DNA from: Straminergon stramineum
Taxonomy: Eukaryota; Streptophyta; Bryopsida; Hypnales; Calliergonaceae
Reading direction: 5' to 3'
Length of the DNA: 64,000 nt
Assembly (NCBI GenBank): GCA_963920665.1
Contig: OY987266.1
Coordinates: 18,171,001 to 18,235,000 of the forward strand
This document shows, in pieces, positions 21,700-32,532 of the stretch. A model generated the notes under the pieces. It saw only the letters and a program-made list of their open reading frames with translations. It was not told the DNA's origin and ran no database searches. The translations under genes were made by a program, and so were the position numbers. Within the stretch, counting starts at the first letter, position 1. Each line of letters starts with the position of its first letter.

Positions 21700-22525
21700 C
21701 ATAAGTTCTAGTCACATGACATGGATCATGAGATGTATCTTGTGATGTTCATGGGTGCATGAGTTTTATTAAGTATAAGAACTTAGGAACTCTAAAAGGC
21801 TCTTTCCCTAATTCAAGAGAAGTTAGACAGCTTCTGAGATAAGAAATTCCCACCCACCCTCCCTTTTGACGACTCTGAATTGTATTGGCTAAGTATGATT
21901 TGCATTCACATAATATGGGTATTTAGTCATTATAATGCAAATAAATTGCATTATGGGAAGATGTACAGGCACGTTACTAATGTCTGCACTTTACCAAATA
22001 TAACTTGCTGGTGTGATTGGTCCCTTGGACTATAAAACTATAGTAATTAAAAGTGATGGTAAATGGATAGTTGAATTGTTCATGGTCACTTATTCATTGT
22101 GCCATGCTGATTTTGATATGGAGGGTAGTTGTGTAATGGAGAATGAGACAGTGTGTAAGAATGGAGGCTACATTAATTTATAATTTAATTTTGTGGCCGT
22201 CCGGCCATTATGAGCTAATAATGCCGGAATTTGGAACTTGGAGCTTTTCCTATGCATGGCTTGCCATTTGTTGGAGCTTCCAGGAACATGCTTGAGAGAA
22301 TGTACAGGTGTTTGTGAGACTTGGGGGTGTTACTATTGCCTGGCTAAAACAAATACACTGACTGGGGTAGTGGAAAGGGCTTCCATTCTCCTCCTTTGTT
22401 ATTGAGAAACTGGGGCTTTGTTTACAAGCTCAGTGAGGGTTAGCAATCACTGTCTTCCATACATACTGTGTGCTTAGGGGTTTGGTGATACTGGAATTTG
22501 GATTTGGAGCTTTTAAGCTATCCTT
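21700..22525. other. Intergenic sequence before a possible small gene
   Basis: Somewhat less AT-rich from about 22190. The repeated phrase 'ggaatttggaacttggagctttt' (22209) and 'ggaatttggatttggagctttt' (22492) is a short internal repeat. No protein frame recognised. Confidence 0.3.
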
Positions 22526-22806
22526 ATGGCTGCTTCCTCTTCCCAAAAAAACTCTCCAAGTGTTCAGGTTTTGGTCAATCGATGTTGTTGTGGATTAACG
22601 TATTTGTGTTATTTTGTCTTTTAATTTGACATGTGACAACGATAACAAGTGTTGCGGACTGAAGACACCTCGCATGCACTTTCTAACTAACTACGTGTTT
22701 GTTGGATTGTATGGGTGCAGGTGAGGTCCGCTTCCTCATGAAGAACTATTGGACAGTAGACAAATACGATTATTCTGATAAAAAGTTCATTGTGACTCTA
22801 TATTGA
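22526..22806 (+). other. Possible small two-exon gene or gene fragment
   Basis: An ATG at 22526 opens a frame beginning MAASSSQKNSPSVQVLVN. A good acceptor (ttgtatgggtgcag, ending 22720) opens a second frame, EVRFLMKNYWTVDKYDYSDK and on to a TGA at 22804-22806. Both pieces look protein-like, but no donor joins them in phase without a stop, and I do not recognise the family. It could be a decayed gene end or chance. Confidence 0.2.
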
Positions 22807-22809
22807 ATA

Positions 22810-23339
22810 ATCTTTGTATTCTTCAATATTGAGAGTTCAATCTTCTTGGTTCTTTTCCATTACAATAAGCCATGAATTGTTGTGTTTTGTTAGAAATAAG
22901 GCTGAAATGATAACTATGTGTTTGATACAGTGTCTAGAAGTTTTTTTTGCCTTGCAAAAGAATATATGTATCTTGGATACTCTTTGAATACTATATCTAT
23001 CGGTGCCTTGTTCAAAAAATAACACATGCTGAATTTTTTGAATTGGGATATTATGGCTATTGTTGCCTTGCAACAATGGTATAACTTATGGATTCTTGGC
23101 AAAGGTTGAATACTTTGTACATTTTTGTTTTATATCTCAATGCCAGATGAGCTTTGCACAAAATAGCACTGAGATATGAGTGTAAGTTGTGCATTGATAG
23201 AATATAGACAATGATGGGAAATAGATTATGTCCTTGTGTAGCATGTTATTTAGCTTGGAAAGGTTTCGATGAGTGCCCAGTTCCTGGGATGTTCTAGTAA
23301 TGACCTTTATTTTTTTATTTTTTGACAAACTATCTACCA
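22810..23339. other. AT-rich intergenic sequence
   Basis: Minus-strand open frames at 22837-23102 and 23137-23340 overlap low-complexity sequence and were not supported. Confidence 0.3.
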
Positions 23340-23800
23340 TTACGTGCTACCACCCTTAGCTTTGATTATAACCTTCATACGGTAAGGCATGCTAGCAAGG
23401 AGAACTTCAATCATCTCTAGAGACAATTCTTCTCATGCCCTTTGAATGGTATTGACTAATTCTTCTTTGTTTTGCAATAGCACCTCATTTTGGATGATGT
23501 CTTTTACAATCTTTCATAGGATTTTGATGGGATTTAAGTTAGGAGAGTTTGTTGGCCGTGAAAGCTTTCTCATGCCATGTGCTCGCCTCCAATCACTTGA
23601 TTCCTTGCTACAGTGCATTGGAGTGCCATCTTCTATGAGTATAAGTGTCTTAGGGTGATTATGGAGAAAATAAAAGCCACTGAATTGGCTTTTATAGACT
23701 ACATCAACAAAGTCCTTACCTCTTTGTCTATCCCATTGCATTATAACAAAGAAGCACTTATTGAAATTGGTGAAAATGCACTCCATATCATCCTTGATGA
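23340..23800 (-). pseudogene. Tc1-like transposase remnant 1
   Basis: Reading the minus strand, the frame has ILIEDGTPMHCSK (the second catalytic Asp block, compare xxDNAPxH), then WRRAHGM, then NSPNLNPIKIL where Tc1 has SPDLNPIENLW, and a C-terminus ending SMPYRMKVIIKAKGGST and a stop at 23340, the hallmark end of Tc1 transposases. Two tryptophan codons have become TGA (23514-23516 and 23433-23435), and the catalytic Glu is Lys. The N-terminal DNA-binding part is not recognisable. Non-functional. Confidence 0.8.
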
Positions 23801-23810
23801 ATGACTAAAT

Positions 23811-24465
23811 TTAAACCCCTAAATGCCCATGGCCTTTTTTGACCTTTTAGGAATTTGCTCTAAATTGATCAAAAAGAGAACATTTTGATAAGTTGTATCA
23901 ATTGTTTTTGAATTGTAACCATACAAAATCAAACTAGACTTGTTAGAGATCACATAGGAAAAGAAAACACATCAATATCATTTATGGATTGAAAGATTAT
24001 AATGTTTGATCATAAGGGTGTTAAAATTGCAAATGTGATTTGAAGTCTTTCAATCTTTTTTTTACATGTCAAATCTAAAAAGTTGGTCACCAAAAAATTT
24101 AGAGATAAGAGGGCCTAACATGCATAACCCCAACCAATTTATCTCTTGGCAAAATCTACTCTTTAATTTTTTTAAATGAATTTCTAATGTGATATTTTCT
24201 CTAATATCTAGTGTATTTGAGGCTCATTTCCAAGAGCCCTCAACACTACAAAAAGTCAAGATTGCAATGGACACCCTTGCACAAAATCTTGAATGGAAAA
24301 ATCATAATCAATCATTTTCATAATCGGATTTTTGATTCTAAAACTAGACTTCAAAAAAAAATTCAAAAATACAAACTACTAAAAATAGTAAATGAGTTAG
24401 ATTTTATTTATCTTCAAAGTATTGGCAACACCAAAATTTTGTTGCCTGAGGCATCTCAGGGTTAA
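23811..24465. mobile_element. TTAA-flanked element PB4
   Basis: Starts TTAAACCCCTAAATGCCC (one extra A) and ends with the inverse of TTAACCCTGAGATGCC; 655 bp. It abuts Tc1 remnant 1. No transposase frame. Confidence 0.45.
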
Positions 24466-25755
24466 CAATGGTGCTAAACAATCCAAAGAAAACATTCATG
24501 TGACTTTTGCCATACCTTCACTTGTGTTGATCTTTTTCCAATTTAAAATGAGGATTCGTCTGTCCATATCACATTCTTCCATTCAAATGGCATCCGGAGC
24601 CGGTGTTCATAGCTCTAAAGCTTTAGAGCTATGAATCTGGAGAATGCTATTGACTTTCAAGTTTGGTAAATCGTAACTACTTGTACAAACATCCAGTTCT
24701 CTTGTTCACAGTGCGTTGCATTTTTGCTGCGTTCTGTCTTCCACTCAAATATTTTGGGATCAGAAATTAGGAAAAGTTTGAGAGCATCCTAGTTGGCTTC
24801 AATGCACAAACATGTTCAATATGGGGAATGGAACACCTAAACCCTAAAACCCTTGACTTAAAAATACTTATCAACAACTGTAATACAGCAAGTGGTAAGT
24901 GAGAGGAGTTTAACATGCCGCAAAGTGTGTTTGCCATAACCCCCTCGCAGATCACAAGTGTAGATTTCTTGATGGGCTTCTCCTCTTGAGCATGAGCTGG
25001 TCGATTGAAGCCCTTGGAATTGGGTGAGATTTGAGTAGTCCATCGTTGCTGGCCGGCCCCAATCGTTGGACAGACGACTGGAGGGATAACTTATAATACC
25101 GCATCTCTGCTGTTTGTTTGCCTCCAGCCTAACACACTCTAAACATTTTGAATCAGATCAGACAAGTAGGCTTTCTTCAGAAGATAAATAACCAGTGCCA
25201 CTGAAGCCAGGATGTTTGGCTTCTCAATCTAAACCCTAATTGATTGGATATAAAATAACCAACTTGACTTGTCAAATTGTGAAAATTATGTAACTCAGGT
25301 GGGGCGAAGTTTCATTATTCACAAGAATGAGTGAAAAATATTGACCTTGGTTGGTCAAAAATGAATTAAGAATGTCCAAATATGACTTTCTCAAAGCTGG
25401 TAAACTAAGCATTATTAGGGTTTAGGCATTCAACAAGGCAAGAAGAATTGAAAATAGGATAACAGATTAGTTCTCATTGTCATTCTAACAGCACTACCAC
25501 AATTTTGTCAAGTTGCAATAGTAGTGAGAAAGATTTTACCAACAACACCAAAAAGATTTGTGTACCAATTGCAACATGCTGTATTCTAGCAAGTTTTGCA
25601 TGGCATGTCAACAACATCAAGTAGGTTTCGCCAAGTTGCAACACCATCATAAGGTTTTATCAACAACTCCAAAAATGTTTGCATTGCAATTGCAATAAAA
25701 CACACTTTGTTCTCATAAGGTTTGCATTGCAACAACACCAAAGAGTTTCCATCAA
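24466..25755. other. Intergenic sequence with a dispersed repeat
   Basis: A 30-bp perfect palindrome lies at 24606-24635. From about 25340 to 25620 the sequence matches 49405-49520 plus 49860-49990 ('aggcaagaagaattg', 'ataggataaca', 'catcaagttgcaa', 'ttgcatggcatg'). Between 25520 and 25755 a motif with 'caacaacaccaaaa' and 'aaggtttgcattgcaa' repeats every 90-110 bp. The solo LTR at 25756 is inserted in this repeat. Confidence 0.45.
24606..24635. repeat. 30-bp perfect palindrome
   Basis: ttcatagctctaaag followed immediately by its exact inverse complement. Confidence 0.95.
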
Positions 25756-27019
25756 TGTCGTGCCCTTTAGTGACATTTACCACCTTAAGTTCACCTTCTA
25801 GTGTTTTTCCAAGCACTTAACCTTTTAGTGACACCAAGGGTCACGCTCTCCTAACACTGCACATGCCACGCATCTACAATGTTAGGTTCTAATTCAAGTC
25901 ATAGGGTTTCTCATTCCTTCGTAACTCCCAACACTTATTCCTACAAGACACCGGGCATGTCATTTGATGACATGGGACAGAACTTCCATTGATGTCCAAG
26001 CACTTCGTGGAGGCACTACTCCCCACCAGTGCTAACTACCCTTTAATGGGCCCCAACTCCCTATTAGGCCCAACCCAACTCATTTCGGAACTCACACCAT
26101 AGCCTAGTGTGGAATGGGACACCACCCAACCAGTATCAAAGAGTGCACAAGCACTCATGGTAACACACAAGTGGTGGTGGAGCTTCAACACTAACCTCAC
26201 CACCCGAGGCCACTTAGGCTCACCACGGCACCATCTGGGAGTGAAGAGGGAGACTACCCCTCCTCATAGTATTCTCTGCAGGATTCGGCAACCCTCCTAT
26301 ATTAGGGGCCACTAGGACCCCCCAAGATGCTCATCATCTTGGAAGACCACCCGATTCCAAGTGGTATCTCCAAAATCGGACCCCCAAAGATTCCTAACCT
26401 TCCCATCGGGCCAACTTTCAACTCCAAGTCCAAATCCTATGTGCGAGCCTATTTTCGCGATCTACATTTTTCGTAGATCACCTTGAACTATTTACTTTCT
26501 CCAATGCAACTAGTATTGAGGAAGTTATGGCCCTCCAAAGGTACGAGTCCCTTGGGAGGTGTAGTTCTCTGGGACTCCACCCTTTTGGGATGCCCATAAC
26601 TTTTAGCTCACAGCTCATCTCCTCATGAGACTTAGCATTCTAGAAATCTTGTTTCCTTAGCTTTCCAATGATATGCAGCATGCCCTATTTAGCGTAAAGT
26701 ATTCCCCCCAAACCTTGTTTCCCACGTCCCCATGCCTCTTGACGCAACCCGGACATTGCCAATTTTGAGGAGCCATACCTTTTGACTCCCAACTTGTATT
26801 CTTGCATTATTTGAATCCATAGATGCGTCTTCTCACAAGCTTTCCAAGCATGTGTGACACACCCACTAATTCATCCAAATTAGAGCGCTACAACGCTCTA
26901 ATCGCTCGGGACTCCTAGTCCCCCTCACCCCATCTCTTGCAAGGCTTGGGGAGTCACCCCCAATGTCCCCCTTGCTCACCAAGTTGGCACATGCACGCCT
27001 CTTGATGAGGGTCACGACA
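25756..27019 (-). mobile_element. Solo LTR 1 with target duplication ATCAA
   Basis: On the minus strand it begins TGTCGTGACC and ends GGGCACGACA, with the 5-bp duplication ATCAA at 25751-25755 and 27020-27024. It matches the LTRs at 31084-32193 and 60233-61361 along its length but is more diverged and longer (1264 bp). No internal region remains, so it is the product of LTR-LTR recombination. Family probably Gypsy-like by length and ends; not proven. Confidence 0.85.
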
Positions 27020-27024
27020 ATCAA

Positions 27025-28185
27025 GTTGCAAGGTTTAATTTAGGAGATGAGTGAGTCGAAGGATTAATGAAGTGCATGCCTCTCTTCACCTCACTCATCA
27101 GTTTCATGTCAACCTAGCTCATGTCTGTGGCTATTTTTGGCCATTGGAAAGTGGCAATTAGGTCTTTGGCTACCCCCAATAGGTTCTTCCTTTTCAATGA
27201 TCTTGAGACCATAGATTCTTCTTCACTTAGAACTTTGCTCTCGCTAGCCAATGAGAGAGTGACTTAGATACCCTACATTGTTAAGTAAATTAGCCCATTT
27301 CCGTTCATTGCCTAATTTCATCATCCTATTTTGGCCCCAATATTGTCTAGTACGCCATCCAAATCGGAATAGTTTCCAAAAATATCACTACAGTAACTAT
27401 ATGACTTAAATAAGACAATGTCAAAATGTTTGTACACTTTCAAAAGGGTGGTAATAAAAATGGGGTGCATGTTAGAGATAGGATCATATTGGCCTCTTTA
27501 TAGTTTACAGACAGTACATGGCATCATGAACCTCCATAAGTGGCATTGGATACGTGGAAGAGTGGTTATAAGTTGTTAATAGGATGTTCATGACTCCACT
27601 CTATGAATGGTTTTGTAATTTTTAGGCAAATGACTTTAGAAATTCAAAGAAATTACAATTTTAATCGGAAAATTAAAATTTCAATTGGTTTTGATTTTTG
27701 AAACAAGCACACACCTCTATAAGTATGCACCTCTCTTAGAAGATATTTTGAGATTGCTAGTTTGCATGGTAATAGGCATGTTTGCCTTATGGAATGAGAA
27801 GTGACACTAGTTGAAGAATAAGATGAGTAGGTTGTAAATTTATTGTAGGTTGTATATTTGGACAAGTTGCAATGAGAGTGCACCCAAAGTATAGCCTTTA
27901 GAATGTTGTTGTGTCAAAAACTTGACATTAGTTTTGTAGAGATATGGAAGTTGAAGTAGCAATTTCCAACCAAAATTTGACTATATTTTTTAGTCAAATC
28001 TAATGATCTTACAAAATTTGTTCCTAGGCAAGAACTTCAAGAAGCTCTAGCATAGGGAAAAATGGACAAATTTCCAAACCACATATTGAGTTGGAATTGT
28101 AGTAGACAATACTTGATCATCATAGCAAATATATACAAGCAAAATTCAAAATCATACAACACTTTTGATCTTTTTTGTATAGTAT
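27025..28185. other. Intergenic sequence, no gene seen
   Basis: AT-rich. A short minus-strand frame at 27653-27883 has no recognisable composition. Confidence 0.35.
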
Positions 28186-28440
28186 CTACCATTTGTTGTT
28201 GCCACCTTTTACTGAAACTAAAGCTAGCATTCTATTAGACATTTTAGAAATCATCATTCGCAATTTATTGTTGAAAAGATGTTTGGTCCTATACTTCTTG
28301 AATTGTTCATATCATTTTTTGCTTGATCTTTGGCATGCTCCCATATAGCAACAAATTTTTTACTATCTTCCAATGCAAAGGTTCTCTATCTATGGTGAAT
28401 TAGGATGCCAAACTAACTCATCAATCCATGAGCTTGTCTC
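28186..28440 (-). pseudogene. Tc1-like transposase remnant 2
   Basis: On the minus strand: AHGLMSLVWHPNSP, a stop, IENL, further stops and frame changes, then a C-terminus SNRMLALVSVKGGNNKW ending at 28186. The order and spacing match remnant 1 (WRRAHGM, NSPNLNPIK, KGGST), but this copy is more decayed and keeps the Glu of NPIE. Confidence 0.65.
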
Positions 28441-30585
28441 TACTTCTTTGAATGTTGTATGAAACTCAAGTAATCTTTACTTCAAATCCAACACAATTTG
28501 CAGTTTAAAAATCTATGCAATATCAATCATGTAAGAGCATCTTGAAGGTCATAGACTTTTAGCTAGTTGAATCTGCATGGGAACAAAAATTTGTAAGATT
28601 CTTGGATTTGACTATATACTAGACCAACTTTGCAATGACATTGAGGTCTTTAGTTTCAAAAGAGACCTGATTTCTACTTCTTCTACGATGGTTTTGTGAT
28701 TTGTGAATGGCCACCACCATCATTATCCTAAGGGGTGTACAATGTATCAGATGAAAATGTGATGGATTTTGTGACAAGTGTCATGATAGGGTTGTGACAA
28801 CTACATACGAAGTACTTAGTATAATAGATTGTCTTCAACTCACACACACCTCTGCCCTTTTACTTGATGACTCTTTTGAATGTGTTGATGTTGGCTTTGG
28901 AAACTTGCATAGCAATGCAATCATCTATTTTTTTCAATTATCAATCTTTTCTAAACATCATTAGTATGAGTAAGACTAGACTTCCATAGACAAAATATCA
29001 ATTCTTTTATCTTTCACCAAGAAAAAAAAGGAATCATTTTGAAATATTCTCATAAAAATATGCTTCTTCATAGTGCACTACCTTGCATTTCCATTGACCC
29101 AAATAAAACTTCAAACTTAAATATTTCCTGAATCATGGAGTCAAATAATTTGAATTTTTTTGAGGTGCTCACTTTCTATCTGAACTTTAAGATTATGTGG
29201 TTACATTATATCTAATCTAAAAAAAATGCACAAAACAATTGCTCAAGTTCTTGGTAGTTCTGGTCCATTTTGAAAGTACACTTCCCTTGAGTCATTAGGG
29301 ATTAAATAGTATGCAATTTGATAGGTTTCTAGATTCCACCTACCAAGAAAATTAGAATTCTCAAAGGATTGCAATTAGTTTTGCATCAAAAAGTTGCATG
29401 TATCTACCTCCCTATTTCCATAATCTCAATCAAGACCTAGAATGTGCATGAGTACAACTGAAAATGTAAGTTTATACTAATCTCAGTTTCTAGAGCATTT
29501 TGCAAATGAATATAACTGCTTTGGGCTCCCAAAGTCATGCCTAATGAATGAAATTGCCAATATGATCAACAACCATCAATCTAGGTCAAAATTTGATTTT
29601 TCAAATATGCACATGCAGAAGACCAATGGTTTGGATGTTGGACTCCAAAAGCTTGACAATGCACTAAAGGCATGAAGTAAAGATTTGAATTATGCTACCC
29701 AACTAGGTAGAATGATGAAGTAACCACAAGAAACTATCATGGGTTGGTTTACAACCCTTGCCAATTTCATTAAAATTGGCAACCCACCAACCTCTACATA
29801 TCATTCAATAATACATGTTAGAAATGAATCATCTATCTCTTGAAGCTACACCATTCACTACCAAAATGAGGTGATATAAGAGGAAAGTAGACCTTGATTG
29901 AAAAATTTAGAAGATCACAATAGATACAATCTTATGAACTTTCATTTCCTCAATCCTTCCTACTCACATCTCATGACCTCCCACTACAAGAGATTTTTGA
30001 AATACAATGGACTTTAAAAACTTAGATTATAGATTATGTTATTTACAAGGATTTCATAAGATTGTGGATTTTGGAGTAAGTTTGTGTTTTCATACCCCCT
30101 AAGACTTATACAATGACCTTCTTGCAATAGTTCAAGCTTTCCATGCAACCTGAGCAAAGCCAACTCACAATAGTGGCCAATTTCGTACTGTCATTTACAA
30201 TTCATTCCCTCAATAAGATGTCCACTATAGCTTGACCAAATTCAACATTTTCAATAGTATTTTTACAATTTTGATGAACCTTGCAAGACAACATCTAATG
30301 CATCTCAATCTTTGAGAAATAGAGAATCCAATAAAACTAGGAAGACAAAATTATGGTTTGTTGTTAATGATGATAGTGTCTCATTTCATTTTTCATTGTG
30401 ACTATGGAGACAATAGCTTCAAATCATTTCAATCTAGTGCAAAATCCAATTGTATAATTCAAACACAAGATAATTTCTATTGTGTCCCTTTAAGCATTTC
30501 ACCATATGTAGGAGTTTGATTTCTAGGAGATCATTACAAAACTTGAAAGAATGTGTGGATAGACAAGCCAAATCTAATGAGAATT
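28441..30585. other. Intergenic sequence with dispersed repeat copy 2
   Basis: 28745-28995 is the inverted partner of 11655-11925. The motif 'cactacaagaga' at 29982 resembles the end of the hairpin element at 20294-20535, but no partner end was found. No gene seen. Confidence 0.4.
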
Positions 30586-30587
30586 AC

Positions 30588-30667
30588 TCCCTCCATTTGG
30601 AAATAGTGTATTCATTCTTAGTACAATCATTGCTAAAAATGGATACACTATTTCCAAATGGAGGGAG
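30588..30667. mobile_element. Stowaway-like MITE
   Basis: The ends CTCCCTCCATTTGGAAATAG occur at both sides in inverse orientation, flanked by TA. It is near-identical in design to 21154-21239; about 80 bp. Confidence 0.8.
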
Positions 30668-30669
30668 TA

Positions 30670-31078
30670 TGAGATTGATTCCTTATTACTAAGGTAACTA
30701 CACCTAAAATTGCTCAAATAAACAATTCAATATGGTTTCCATCCTTATATTGAATTTTTCTTGTAGAGTCTTGTTGGTAGTCAAAAGGAAATTGTAGATT
30801 CTCTTAGAATGCACTTTTTGGACAGGGTATGAATAAACTATGAACTTTCAAAGTATTGAAGATAGGTGTTTCTAAAAACCACCACCGACTCACAAGAATA
30901 GTGAAAGCACATTTTAGGCAAGAATTTGTAGTGATCAATTTAGAAAGTTGTTGAAATTAGGTGTAGTTACCTTCGATATATATGAATTTTATATGCAATT
31001 CCAAAGTGGGAAGTTGTAGACCAAAAATAATGACAAGAAACAATCCCATTATCAAAGTTAAGTCAAGCTTATACCACA
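30670..31078. other. Intergenic sequence, no gene seen
   Basis: AT-rich flank of solo LTR 2. Confidence 0.3.
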
Positions 31079-31083
31079 TGCAT

Positions 31084-32193
31084 TGTTGCGCCCCTTAGTG
31101 ACACTTACCACCTTAAGTTCCCTTCCAATGCTTCTCAAGCACTTGATACTTTAGTGGCACCAAGGGTCACGCTTTTCTAACACTGCACATGCCACGCACA
31201 TCCAATGTTAGTCCCCACTTTCAACTCTTTGTGCTAAGTCCCAGTCACCGGGACTACTAGCACACACATACACACCCATCATGACACCGAGGCATGTTAC
31301 TTGGTAACATGGGGCGGAACTTCCATCTTATTGTACAAGGCCCCATGGTGGCACTACTCACCATAGTCCTAACCACTCTTGAGTGTAACTCCAACTCCAT
31401 ACTAGGCTCCTTGTGTATTTGCTACTTTCCACTTCATCACTAATCGGGATTCACCATTCGGGACACCTCACATAGCCCAGCAAGGAGTGGGACTCCATCC
31501 AACCAGTGCCACGGGACACACCCAAGTGTTCCATGGTGCCTTGGAGTGGTGGTGACTCCACAACACCAACCTTGAGTCACCAAGATTCACCAAGGCTCCA
31601 AGAGGGAGTGAGGAGGGAGACCAACCCCTCCTATAGTACTCTCTGTGGGATTTGGCAGACCCCCCCCCTTATATGTCAAGGGGGACTCCCAAACACCCTT
31701 TGGTTTTGGAAGACCACCTCGTTTCTCCCGATTCGCGCTAGTTTGGGACTCCCGAACTTCCACCCGGCATAACTTTACGGTCCGGGATTCAAATCGCACA
31801 TGCGACCCCATTTTCGACATCTATGCGATGCGTAGATGCCGATGGAATACTCACTTGCTCCATTTGGACAAGTACTCGCAAAGTTATCACCCTCCAAAGA
31901 TTCGGGACACTCCCGGCGCGACCGGGACACCCCCAACTTTGAACGCCCATAACTTTTGACTCGCAAGTCCAAATCACGCGTTCTTTGGACAGCTAGAAGT
32001 GTCTTCTCAAGACCTTTCTAAGCATGTATCACACGCCCCCAAATTCGTCCGGATCAAAGCGCTAACACGCTCTGATCGCTCGGGACTCCTAATCCCCCTC
32101 ACCTCATCTCTTGCAAGGCTTGGAGAGTCACCCCCAATGTCCCCCTTGCTCACCAAGGTGGCACAAGCACGCCTTGTGATGAGGGTCGTGACA
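31084..32193 (-). mobile_element. Solo LTR 2 with target duplication TGCAT
   Basis: On the minus strand it begins TGTCACGACC and ends GGGGCGCAACA; 1110 bp. The perfect 5-bp duplication TGCAT flanks it at 31079-31083 and 32194-32198. It is very similar to 60233-61361 over the full length, so probably more recent than solo LTR 1. Open frames inside are LTR sequence, not genes. Confidence 0.9.
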
Positions 32194-32198
32194 TGCAT

Positions 32199-32532
32199 GC
32201 TAACAAATTCATCCAAGTATATGAAGGGATGAATTGTTATATATAGTAACAAGAATCAACCTTAGATGCCCACACCTAACTATGATTATATTGCAAACCC
32301 AATGTTTACAATAAAGATCTTTTTTATTATCTAAGATCACCTTAACACGAGAGTTTAGGTTGATTTTGGATACACTTAAGAACAACACTTTGAAAATTCA
32401 TAGTTTATTCATCTAGTGTTTAAAAACACTTTCTAAAAGACTCTAGAATCCTCTTTCAATTGCCTACAAAAAAAATTAGCAATTTGATAATAGGAACCGT
32501 CCTCATATATTGTTCAAGTGGGATAATCTCCC
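32199..32532. other. Intergenic sequence, no gene seen
   Basis: Short AT-rich stretch between solo LTR 2 and a TTAA element. Confidence 0.3.

Noticed and set aside
31506..32252. Overlapping open frames on both strands
   Set aside because: Entirely inside solo LTR 2; the same frames recur in the LTR at 60.2-61.4 kb, so they reflect LTR sequence.
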